7,150 bases of DNA, taken from assembly GCA_946538795.1 (NCBI GenBank), contig CAMNGY010000074.1, forward strand, positions 1 through 7,150. Direction: 5' to 3'. Origin of the DNA: an uncultured Treponema sp. (GTDB lineage Bacteria; Spirochaetota; Spirochaetia; Treponematales; Treponemataceae). Both the position numbers and the translations under genes were made by a program. Shown piece by piece: positions 1 through 6,079 of this stretch; position 1 is the stretch's first letter, and each line of letters starts with the position of its first letter. The notes beneath the pieces are model-generated. The model was not told the DNA's origin. It saw nothing but the letters and a program-made list of their open reading frames with translations, and ran no database searches.

Positions 1-966
1 AACATCTATGCCGTCGGCACGACGGACGACCCGGCGGACAGCCTTGAGTTCCACAAGGAGATAGCGGAAGGCAAGGCCGCGATAGGAAAGACCGGGACCA
101 AGGTCCGCCCCTCCTTCCGGCCCGACAAGGCTGTCAGCATTGACCTGCCGGGCTTCGCCCAGTATATCCAAACCCTTTCTTCCGTGAGCGGTGTCAAAAT
201 CGAGAATTCGGACGACGTTCTCGCCGCCCTGGAGAAGAGGCTGGACTATTTCATCGAGAACGGATGCAAGGCCAGCGACCACGGCATGGATTACCCTCCC
301 TTTGAGCTTGCGTCGGACAATGAGATAGACGGAGCCTTCAAGGCGGCGCTGGACGGCAAGAGTCTGGACCCCCGCCTGGCGGAGGCCTACAAGACAAAGA
401 TCCTCGCCGGGCTCGGGAAGATGTATGCGAAGCGCGGTATAGCGATGCAGTATCACATGAACGTCATCCGCAGCAACAACAAGAAGGCATTCCGTGAGCT
501 GGGACCGGACACCGGCTTTGATTCCGTGCATGACAACAAGCTTACCTGCAAGCTTTCCGGCCTGCTCAACCTGATGGAGGAGAACGGGGGGCTTCCCAAG
601 ACGATTCTGTACACGCTGAATCCCGCCGACTACTATCCCGTCGCGACTCTTATGGGTTGCTTCCAGGGAGGAGGAATAAAGGGCAAGATCCAGCTGGGAA
701 GCGCCTGGTGGTTCTGTGACCACATAGAGGGGATGGAGCAGCAGATAAAGACCCTGGGCGCGCTCGGGATGATCCCCGCCTTTGTCGGAATGCTGACCGA
801 CAGCCGGAGCTTCCTGTCATACCCCCGCCACGAGTATTTCCGCAGGATCCTGTGCAATGTCCTCGGCGGCTGGGTGGAGCGGGGCATGTACCCTGCCGAC
901 ATGGAGGGCCTGTCGCAGATTGTCCGGGACATCTCGTTCGGGAACGCCAAGGCTTACTTCGGCTGA
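1..966 (+). CDS. uxaC: Glucuronate isomerase (uronate isomerase), 5'-truncated by window edge
   Basis: Interconverts D-glucuronate and D-fructuronate (and D-galacturonate and D-tagaturonate), the first cytoplasmic step of hexuronate breakdown. The frame is open from base 1 and encodes 321 residues before TGA at 964-966. The family is about 470 residues long, so roughly the N-terminal third is missing and the true start is upstream of the window. Family signatures visible in the translation are TTDDPADSLEFH near the left edge, RPDK, ASDHGMD, the SNNK segment followed by LGPDTGFDS (about 505-525), LPKTILYTLNP, and the very conserved block GMLTDSRSFLSYPRHEYFRRIL (from about 787). UxaC belongs to the amidohydrolase superfamily. 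GTG at 184 is only an internal codon. A terminator follows at 1030, so uxaC ends its own transcription unit. Assignment is by motif recall, not by a search, but the match is extensive. Confidence 0.96.
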   Translation, partial: NIYAVGTTDDPADSLEFHKEIAEGKAAIGKTGTKVRPSFRPDKAVSIDLPGFAQYIQTLSSVSGVKIENSDDVLAALEKRLDYFIENGCKASDHGMDYPPFELASDNEIDGAFKAALDGKSLDPRLAEAYKTKILAGLGKMYAKRGIAMQYHMNVIRSNNKKAFRELGPDTGFDSVHDNKLTCKLSGLLNLMEENGGLPKTILYTLNPADYYPVATLMGCFQGGGIKGKIQLGSAWWFCDHIEGMEQQIKTLGALGMIPAFVGMLTDSRSFLSYPRHEYFRRILCNVLGGWVERGMYPADMEGLSQIVRDISFGNAKAYFG

Positions 967-984
967 CGCGCAGGCTTCTTACTT

Positions 985-1000
985 CGGCTGGCGCCAGCCG
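985..1000. repeat. 16-bp perfect palindrome after uxaC
   Basis: CGGCTGGCGCCAGCCG is its own reverse complement, with no spacer. It lies 19 bp after the uxaC stop. The 12-nt word TTACTTCGGCTG occurs at 954-965 (the last uxaC codons) and again at 979-990, running into this palindrome, so a short duplication of the gene end is present. The palindrome could be a protein-binding site, part of a transcript 3' structure, or a chance product of the duplication. No T-tract follows, so it is not itself a terminator. Confidence 0.5.
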
Positions 1001-1029
1001 TTCTTCCTGCATTTTTACCGTGAATATAG

Positions 1030-1077
1030 GCGGCTACCCGGGTTGCATCCGGTCGTGGCCGCTTTTTTTTCTTTTTT
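1030..1077 (+). terminator. Rho-independent terminator of uxaC
   Basis: The stem pairs GCGGCTAC (1030-1037) with GTGGCCGC (1055-1062), including one G-T wobble. An inner CCGG/CCGG pairing extends it around a loop near GTTGCAT. Eight T residues follow at 1063-1070, then C and six more T at 1072-1077. This is a classic intrinsic terminator in the + direction. It ends only 2 bp before the -35 box of the next operon, so it insulates that promoter from uxaC read-through. Confidence 0.9.
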
Positions 1078-1079
1078 CC

Positions 1080-1107
1080 TTGACATTCTGCAGAAATGTT
1101 GTATACT
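1080..1107 (+). promoter_or_regulatory. Sigma-70-type promoter of the lacI-amylosucrase operon
   Basis: A perfect -35 hexamer TTGACA (1080-1085) is followed by a 16-bp spacer and TATACT (1102-1107), one mismatch from TATAAT. Transcription should start near 1114, giving a leader of about 55 nt before the regulator start codon. The spacer holds a perfect 10-bp palindrome, TTCTGCAGAA (1086-1095), which could bind a regulator or be chance. The promoter lies immediately after the uxaC terminator and overlaps the operators by one base. Confidence 0.85.
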
Positions 1108-1133
1108 GAAAGCGGTTTCTGAAAGCAGTTTCA
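1107..1133. promoter_or_regulatory. Two tandem LacI/cre-like operators
   Basis: TGAAAGCGGTTTCT (1107-1120) and TGAAAGCAGTTTCA (1120-1133) are 14-bp near-palindromes of the LacI/GalR/CcpA operator type (ideal form TGAAAGCGCTTTCA). Each matches that ideal at 12 of 14 positions. They share T1120, a centre-to-centre distance of 13 bp. They begin at the last base of the -10 box and cover the expected transcription start, the position expected for repression. The adjacent LacI-family gene is the obvious candidate repressor, implying autoregulation of the whole operon. Binding by a global LacI-family protein is the main alternative. Confidence 0.8.
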
Positions 1134-1167
1134 GAGCGAATCCAAAAGCATTTCCGTGAGGTGCCCA

Positions 1168-2187
1168 GTGTCAAGCAATGTCACCATATACGATGTCGCT
1201 CAGGCGGCGGGGGTCAGTGTGGCAACGGTCTCCCGTGTCATGAACGAGCCTTCCAAGGTCGCCTTGGAAAAGAGGCAGGTCGTTCTGGAAGCAATAGAGC
1301 GGCTGAATTTTGTCCCCAAGGCAGATGCCGTGATAAACGCGCGGAAATCGTACAGGAAGATAGGGGTAGTTGCCCCCTTCTTTACCCAGCCGTCATTCAT
1401 GGAAAGGCTGCGCGGCATATCCAGCGTGCTTTATTCCGAACGCTATGAGCTGGTCATAGATTCCATAGATACGGAGTCTGACATGGAGAACTACGTGAGT
1501 TCCCTGGTTTCCGCGAACCGTGTGGACGGGCTTATATTCATGTGCATCCGCCTGAAGGAAAAAGTCCTGAGGCTCCTGAGCAAGTCGGGGATACCCGCCT
1601 GCTTCGTAGAGGATAAGGTCGAGGGGTTTGACTGCGTTATAGTCAAGAATCTGGAAGGGGGTATGAGGGCTGCGGAGTATCTGTGGGAACTGGGCTGCCG
1701 GAACCCGGGCTTCATAGGGGAGGAGGCCGACAGGGGCTATGCGGTTGGCGCGATGGATGACAGGCTTCGCGGTTACCGTTTCGCGTTTGCGGATCATGGT
1801 GTGGTTCCTGATGAGGGGAATTTCTGGATAGGCCAGTTCAAGAAAGGAAATATTGACAACGGGATAGAGAAAGTCTTGTCCCAGCATCCGCTGCCTGATT
1901 GCATTTTCTGTTCCAGCGATCTGATTGCGGCCCGCGTCATGATGCGGGCACAGGAGCGGGGTATAAGGATTCCATCTCAGATGAAGATACTTGGTTTTGA
2001 CAATATAGACATAGCGTCTTATATAGAGCTCAGTTCCGTAAACCAGAAGCTGGACGAATCTGGGAAGCTTGCCGCGCGTTTGCTGCTGGAAAGGCTTGCT
2101 GACCAGGAAAAAACGCCTCCGCGAATGGAATATCTGGATCTTGAGATTGTGGGGCGCGGTTCTACGGAAGCGCGACGAGGACTGTAG
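1168..2187 (+). CDS. LacI-family transcriptional regulator, likely operon repressor
   Basis: A 339-residue sugar-responsive DNA-binding protein. The N-terminus NVTIYDVAQAAGVSVATVSRVMNEPSK is the LacI helix-turn-helix (about residues 4-30). The periplasmic-binding-protein-like effector domain starts at about residue 58 (IGVVAPFF) and includes DGLIF, the GFIG strand, the CSSDLIAARVM segment and ILGFDNIDIASY. I chose GTG at 1168 because GAGGTG (1158-1163) lies 4 nt upstream and the protein then starts MSSNVTIYDVA, as is usual for the family. The in-frame GTG at 1156 has no Shine-Dalgarno site. The hinge reads INARKSYRK and lacks the usual leucine, so minor-groove contacts may differ. It is the first gene of the operon, 20 nt before amylosucrase. 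The effector (sucrose, fructose or a phosphorylated sugar) is inferred from context only. Confidence 0.93.
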   Translation: MSSNVTIYDVAQAAGVSVATVSRVMNEPSKVALEKRQVVLEAIERLNFVPKADAVINARKSYRKIGVVAPFFTQPSFMERLRGISSVLYSERYELVIDSIDTESDMENYVSSLVSANRVDGLIFMCIRLKEKVLRLLSKSGIPACFVEDKVEGFDCVIVKNLEGGMRAAEYLWELGCRNPGFIGEEADRGYAVGAMDDRLRGYRFAFADHGVVPDEGNFWIGQFKKGNIDNGIEKVLSQHPLPDCIFCSSDLIAARVMMRAQERGIRIPSQMKILGFDNIDIASYIELSSVNQKLDESGKLAARLLLERLADQEKTPPRMEYLDLEIVGRGSTEARRGL

Positions 2188-2207
2188 GAGAATAAAGGGG
2201 GATATAT

Positions 2208-4085
2208 ATGTATAGAACGCAATTGGAACGGAATATGGCGGCCCTTACCGCCAGTTTGTATGAGCTTTACGGGGCGCGCTGGGATTTTTACGAGATTTTG
2301 GGTCGCCTGGAAAAGATAATGAAGAAGGCTTCATCCTTGCGGACCGGTTACATGAAGGAGGCTGACGAGGAAGCTTCTGCCATAAGGGACAGCGGAAAGG
2401 GCCTTTGGTTCCAGAAGGAAAATGTGGTTGGCATGATGCTTTACGTGGACTTGTTTGCGGGCGACCTGAAAGGACTGGTGAAAAGAATCCCGTACCTTCA
2501 GGATCTGGGCGTGAACTATGTGCACCTTATGCCCCTCTTTGACTGCCCGAAAAAAGAGAATGACGGGGGGTATGCCATAAGCTCCTACAGGAAGGTCGCT
2601 GAGAATTTGGGAAGCATTGAGGACCTGCGTCATGTGGCCGAAGAATTCCACAAGGCCGGTATACGACTGGTGCTGGATTTTGTGTTCAACCATACCAGCG
2701 ATGAGCATGAGTGGGCCGTGAAGGCCAAGGCCGGCAACGCAAAGTACAGGAACTTCTATTATATATACAAGGACAAAGCGGAGGTGGATGCCTGGAACAG
2801 GACTCTCCGCGAAATTTTTCCTACGGTGCGCAGGGGGTCGTTCACCTTCCTCCCAAAGAAAAAGGAATGGGTTTGGACCACGTTCAACTCTTTTCAGTGG
2901 GATTTGAATTATTCCAACCCGGAGGTTTTCCTCGCAATGTGCGAGGAGATGCTGTTCATTGCCAACCTGGGGGTGGATGTGCTGCGGCTGGACGCTCTGG
3001 CCTTCGTGTGGAAGGAGAAGGGTACGGCCTGCGAGAGCCTTCCCAAGGCGCACACTCTCATACGGGCTTTCCAGTATGTGGCTCGCATTGCCTGTCCCTC
3101 GCTTGAATTCAAGAGCGAGGCTATCGTGCATCCGGATCAGGTGATACAGTATGTCCATGGGGATGAGTGCGCGCTCAGTTACAATCCCCTGCAGATGGCG
3201 CTGTTCTGGAGCACGCTCGCGACCCGCGACACCCGCCTGCTCACGCTCTCGCTCAAGAAACGCTGGGCCATACCCCGGGATTGTGCCTGGATCAACTACA
3301 TCCGATGCCACGATGACATCGGATGGACGTTCAGCGATGAGGATGCGGGAAGCCTGGGCATGAACGGGTACGACCACAGGCAGTTCCTGAACAGGTTCTT
3401 TACGGGACGCTTTGACGGAAGCTTTGCGAAAGGTGAGCCTTTCCAGATGAATCCTACGACCGGTGACTGCCGCATCTGCGGGACCATGGCCAGCCTTGCG
3501 GGCCTGGAACAGGCGGAGCATGAGGCAAACTCGTTGTACAGGGACATGGCGGTAGCCAGGATGAAGATGATGTATGCGGTTCTGCTGGCTCTTCCGGGTA
3601 TACCCCTCCTGTACGCCGGGGACGAAAGGGCTCAGCTGAACGATTACTCCTACAGGGATGACCCGCACCGGCAGGGCGACTCACGCTGGGTGCACAGGAT
3701 TCCATTTGGCAATCCAGTTGCCTCCGGCGATATTGATGACACGGCCCCCGGCAATGTCGATGACAAGGCCTCCGGCTTCCGCTATCCTTCCCAGAGGGAA
3801 TTCAATGAGTTCCTGAGGATGCTGATATCCATACGGGGCAAGGAGCCTCTGCTTGGGGGAAACGACGTGTTCTTCTACGATACACAGGACAGCCGGGTCT
3901 TCGCGTTCAGGCGCGGGACGATTCATGTGGTCGCAAACTTCTCCGAGGCATGCTCGCACTTCTATATAGACGCATGGTCCCAGTCAAGCACGGACCTTTT
4001 GACGGGTAACAGCTATGATAACCACCAGGCGCAGTCGCTTAAAAGCTACGAGGTCAGGTGGCTCAAGGAAAATATATCTAAGTAG
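2208..4085 (+). CDS. Amylosucrase (GH13 subfamily 4)
   Basis: Transfers glucose from sucrose to a growing alpha-1,4-glucan and releases fructose (EC 2.4.1.4). At 625 residues it is near the length of Neisseria polysaccharea amylosucrase (about 636). There is no signal peptide, so it should act in the cytoplasm. A helical N-terminal region (about 1-70) precedes the TIM barrel, which starts at GMMLYVDLFAGDLKGL. Visible GH13 residues are D119 (NDGGYA), H162 (FNHTSDEHEW), nucleophile D262 (LRLDALAF), acid/base E304 (FKSEAIVHPD), H368-D369-D370 (CHDDIGWTF) and R493 (DSRWVHR). RTLREIFP, TTFNSFQWDLNYSNP and GYDHRQFLNRFF are amylosucrase-type signatures that separate it from sucrose phosphorylase or sucrose hydrolase. 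AGGGGG (2196-2201) lies 6 nt before the ATG. An acidic loop at residues 505-523 comes from a 24-bp tandem repeat. Hydrolase-biased activity cannot be excluded from sequence alone. Confidence 0.95.
   Translation: MYRTQLERNMAALTASLYELYGARWDFYEILGRLEKIMKKASSLRTGYMKEADEEASAIRDSGKGLWFQKENVVGMMLYVDLFAGDLKGLVKRIPYLQDLGVNYVHLMPLFDCPKKENDGGYAISSYRKVAENLGSIEDLRHVAEEFHKAGIRLVLDFVFNHTSDEHEWAVKAKAGNAKYRNFYYIYKDKAEVDAWNRTLREIFPTVRRGSFTFLPKKKEWVWTTFNSFQWDLNYSNPEVFLAMCEEMLFIANLGVDVLRLDALAFVWKEKGTACESLPKAHTLIRAFQYVARIACPSLEFKSEAIVHPDQVIQYVHGDECALSYNPLQMALFWSTLATRDTRLLTLSLKKRWAIPRDCAWINYIRCHDDIGWTFSDEDAGSLGMNGYDHRQFLNRFFTGRFDGSFAKGEPFQMNPTTGDCRICGTMASLAGLEQAEHEANSLYRDMAVARMKMMYAVLLALPGIPLLYAGDERAQLNDYSYRDDPHRQGDSRWVHRIPFGNPVASGDIDDTAPGNVDDKASGFRYPSQREFNEFLRMLISIRGKEPLLGGNDVFFYDTQDSRVFAFRRGTIHVVANFSEACSHFYIDAWSQSSTDLLTGNSYDNHQAQSLKSYEVRWLKENISK
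3720..3776 (+). repeat. 24-bp in-frame tandem repeat inside amylosucrase
   Basis: Two imperfect 24-bp copies (3720-3743 and 3744-3767) are followed by a 9-bp partial third copy (3768-3776). Each copy starts GCCTCCGGC or GCCCCCGGC and ends in a GATGAC-type core. They encode A-S-G-D-I-D-D-T, A-P-G-N-V-D-D-K and A-S-G, an acidic stretch at residues 505-523. It sits just after the conserved DSRWVHR motif, in a part of GH13_4 enzymes where I recall a shorter loop in the Neisseria enzyme. The unit is a multiple of 3, so it can expand or contract without breaking the frame. Confidence 0.85.
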
Positions 4086-4105
4086 TTTTGACGGAGGAAA
4101 AAATT

Positions 4106-5089
4106 ATGAAAAAGGGGTATGACGTTGCCACTCTCGGTGAGATACTTATAGACTTCACCTTTGCCGGGAAAAATGCTGATGGCAAGAAGCTGTATGAGGA
4201 GAACCCCGGCGGGGCACCTGCCAACTGCGTCAGTGCGGTGGCCAAGCTGGGAGGCCGTGGGGCTTTCATAGGCATGACCGGCTGTGACAGTTTTGGGGAC
4301 GACGTGCGCTGCGTCCTTGAAGAGATAGGGGTGGATACGTCCGGGATGAGGAGGACCAGTGCCCAGCATACGACGCTCGCATTCGTGAGCCTGGATGAGA
4401 ATGGGGAGCGGACATTCTCGTTCTGCCGTAACCCTGGCGCGGATACCTGCCTTTCCAAGGATGACCTGGACAGGAAAATCCTGGAGGACTGCATGATACT
4501 GCATGTGGGTTCTTTGTCGCTCACGAATGAGCCTTCACGGACTGCGGAACTGGAGGCGGTCTCAATTGTTAAGAAGGCTGGGGGATTCATCTCGTATGAT
4601 CCCAACTATCGTGCGGCCCTCTGGGGCGGACGCCCTGATGCAGTGGAGGAGATGAAAAGCCTGATGCCGCTTGCGGATTTGGTCAAGGTTTCCGAGGAGG
4701 AACTGTCCCTTCTGTATGGCAGCGGGCTTTCCTATGCCGAAGGTGCCGCTAAGATTATGGCGGAAGGAGTGTCCCTGGTGCTTGTTACGCTGGGGGCAAA
4801 AGGTGTATATTATGCCGCAAGGTCCGGCGGCATGAACTTCAGCGGGCAGATTTCTGTGCCCGCCGTGAAAGTCGTTGACACGACAGGAGCGGGAGACTCC
4901 TTCACCGGGGGACTTCTGTACCGCATTACCAGGCGCGAGCAGCCTTTCGTGTTTACGCAGGAAGAGATAGAGCGTGACATATCATTCGCGAATGCGGTCG
5001 CCTCCCTGTGCGTGACCAGGCGCGGAGCCATTCCCGCCCTTCCGTCCCGTGCCGAGACCGAAGCGTTTATGACCGAACATAATATGTAG
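4106..5089 (+). CDS. Fructokinase, PfkB/ribokinase family
   Basis: A 327-residue sugar kinase that probably phosphorylates fructose with ATP. The N-terminal GEILID substrate-binding segment (D16) and NPGGAPANCVSAVAKLGG (33-50) form the first PfkB signature region. YDPNYRAALWGG (164-175) is typical of bacterial fructokinases. The second PfkB signature DTTGAGDSFTGG (258-269) carries the anion hole and catalytic base D264. I start at ATG 4106 because GGAGGA (4093-4098) lies 7 nt upstream; a TTG at 4088 would put that site inside the gene. The start is 20 nt after the amylosucrase stop. Co-transcription with amylosucrase, which releases free fructose, strongly favours fructose as substrate. 2-Keto-3-deoxygluconate kinase is the main alternative in this fold, given uxaC nearby, but the NPGG and DPNYR motifs favour fructokinase. 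Confidence 0.9.
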   Translation: MKKGYDVATLGEILIDFTFAGKNADGKKLYEENPGGAPANCVSAVAKLGGRGAFIGMTGCDSFGDDVRCVLEEIGVDTSGMRRTSAQHTTLAFVSLDENGERTFSFCRNPGADTCLSKDDLDRKILEDCMILHVGSLSLTNEPSRTAELEAVSIVKKAGGFISYDPNYRAALWGGRPDAVEEMKSLMPLADLVKVSEEELSLLYGSGLSYAEGAAKIMAEGVSLVLVTLGAKGVYYAARSGGMNFSGQISVPAVKVVDTTGAGDSFTGGLLYRITRREQPFVFTQEEIERDISFANAVASLCVTRRGAIPALPSRAETEAFMTEHNM

Positions 5090-5100
5090 GAGGAACTGAT

Positions 5101-5874
5101 ATGAAGTCTTATTTTGATTTGAAGGGACAGGTGGCCATAGTGACCGGATGCTCGGCCGGGCTTGGGGTGCAGATGGCCAAGGCCCTTGCTAACCAGGGGG
5201 CGGCCATAGTGGCTATTGCCCGCCGCAAGGAAAAGATAGAGGCCGTCGCAAAGGAAATTGCGGAAACCTACGGTGTGCGGACTCTGGCTGTTCCCTGCGA
5301 CATCACGGACACGGCCAGGGTGGAGGCATCCGTGGACGAGGTCCTCAAGGAGTTTGGAAGGATAGACATCCTGATAAACAATGCTGGAACGGGAGCCGTC
5401 GCTCCTGCGGAAGACATAACCGACGAGCAGTTTCACAACGAGATGAACATAGACCTCTTCGGCAGCTTCCGCGTTGCCCGCTCTGTCGCCAAGAAGGCGA
5501 TGATTCCGGCAAAATACGGAAGGATAATCAACATAGCCTCGATGTACGGGCTAGTGGGAAACAAGATAGCAGGTTCCGCCCCCTACCATGCGGCAAAGGG
5601 CGGCGTGGTCAACATGACCCGCGCGCTCGCCGCAGAGTGGGGCAAGTACGGCATAACGGTCAACTCCATTTGTCCTGGTTACTTCTATACTGACCTGACC
5701 CGTCAGACGCTGGATTCCGAGTTCTTCCAGCAGAACGCCAGGACAATGATTCCGCTTGAGCGGTACGGTAAGGAGGGAGAGCTGGACAGCGCGGCTGTGT
5801 TCCTGGCCAGCCCTGCGTCCAGCTATGTCACCGGCGTGAACCTGCCCGTAGATGGTGGGTATACCGCGATGTGA
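5101..5874 (+). CDS. Short-chain dehydrogenase/reductase, substrate unknown
   Basis: A 257-residue classical SDR oxidoreductase. The Rossmann cofactor motif is TGCSAGLG (15-22), with NNAG at 93-96. The catalytic tetrad is N116, S147, Y162 and K166 in YHAAK, and the C-terminal VTGVNLPVDGGYTAM is standard for the family. R41-R42 after the second beta strand and no acidic residue there suggest NADP(H) preference (inference). Overall it resembles the gluconate 5-dehydrogenase/KduD group, so a ketose, polyol or keto-sugar acid substrate is plausible, but the SDR family is too broad to assign one. AGGAGG (5088-5093) overlaps the fructokinase stop and lies 7 nt before ATG; the gap is 11 nt, so translation is likely coupled. 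The stop codon TGA (5872-5874) lies inside a perfect hairpin (5866-5894). This is the last gene of the operon. Confidence 0.92.
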   Translation: MKSYFDLKGQVAIVTGCSAGLGVQMAKALANQGAAIVAIARRKEKIEAVAKEIAETYGVRTLAVPCDITDTARVEASVDEVLKEFGRIDILINNAGTGAVAPAEDITDEQFHNEMNIDLFGSFRVARSVAKKAMIPAKYGRIINIASMYGLVGNKIAGSAPYHAAKGGVVNMTRALAAEWGKYGITVNSICPGYFYTDLTRQTLDSEFFQQNARTMIPLERYGKEGELDSAAVFLASPASSYVTGVNLPVDGGYTAM

Positions 5875-5894
5875 CGGCTTTGCCGTCACATCGC
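5866..5894 (+). repeat. Hairpin 1: perfect 13-bp stem enclosing the SDR stop codon
   Basis: GCGATGTGACGGC (5866-5878) pairs perfectly with GCCGTCACATCGC (5882-5894) around a TTT loop. The left arm contains the last SDR codons and TGA at 5872-5874. What follows is TTATGAGCC, with no T-tract, so an intrinsic terminator is not supported. It may protect the operon mRNA 3' end or be the first member of the hairpin array that follows. Confidence 0.9.
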
Positions 5895-5897
5895 TTA

Positions 5898-5920
5898 TGA
5901 GCCGACCTTTGGTCGGCTCA
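5898..5920. repeat. Array hairpin 2
   Basis: TGAGCCGACC (5898-5907) pairs perfectly with GGTCGGCTCA (5911-5920) around a TTT loop. CGGG follows, with no T-tract. The TCGCTTATGA module immediately precedes and overlaps its left arm. Confidence 0.9.
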
Positions 5921-5959
5921 CGGGTTACTGTAGGGCTACGGGAGCCGTCACTTGGCCAA

Positions 5960-5982
5960 CGAGCCGGCCGTGGGCCGGCTCG
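5960..5982. repeat. Array hairpin 3
   Basis: CGAGCCGGCC (5960-5969) pairs perfectly with GGCCGGCTCG (5973-5982) around GTG. The 8-bp palindrome TTGGCCAA (5952-5959) abuts it on the left. Two smaller stems follow: CGCAT/ATGCG around ACTC (5981-5994, sharing CG with the large stem) and GGTG/CACC around CAAG (5994-6005). Confidence 0.9.
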
Positions 5983-5994
5983 CATACTCATGCG

Positions 5995-6071
5995 GTGCAA
6001 GCACCAAAGCTCACGAATATGCCGGCTGTTGGCCGGCTCGCGAAATGCGGGTGCAAGCACCAAAGCTCACG
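5995..6071. repeat. 21-nt identical direct repeat, period 56 bp
   Basis: The block beginning GTGCAAGCACC and ending AAGCTCACG occurs at 5995-6015 and 6051-6071 without a mismatch. It contains the small self-complementary segment GTGCAAGCAC. Each copy lies downstream of a GGCCGGCTCGC arm, so the two larger units (hairpin, short GC stem, 21-nt block) are tandem copies that have diverged mainly in the left hairpin arm and the short stem. Confidence 0.9.
6021..6037. repeat. Array hairpin 4 (shorter stem)
   Basis: GCCGGCT (6021-6027) pairs with GGCCGGC (6031-6037) around GTT, with one T-G wobble next to the loop. The right arm is identical to hairpin 3, but the left arm has changed, so the outer GAG/CTC pairs of hairpin 3 are lost here. 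It is the weakest member of the array. Confidence 0.75.
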
Positions 6072-6079
6072 GTCGCTTA

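Noticed and set aside
1156..1170. GTG at 1156 as the regulator start
   Set aside because: It has no Shine-Dalgarno site and adds four residues (M-R-C-P) not expected in the family. GTG 1168 has GAGGTG 4 nt upstream and gives the usual LacI N-terminus.
2331..3668. 445-codon open frame on the minus strand inside amylosucrase
   Set aside because: It is fully antisense to a gene with intact GH13_4 motifs, its product matches no family I recognise, and long antisense frames are common opposite G+C-rich coding sequence.
4088..4108. TTG at 4088 as the fructokinase start
   Set aside because: The ribosome binding site GGAGGA (4093-4098) would lie inside the gene, and ATG 4106 is correctly spaced from it and gives a normal PfkB N-terminus.
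5551..6063. Minus-strand frame spanning the SDR end and the hairpin array
   Set aside because: It is low-complexity shadow coding across repeats and antisense to the SDR active-site region, with no start signal.
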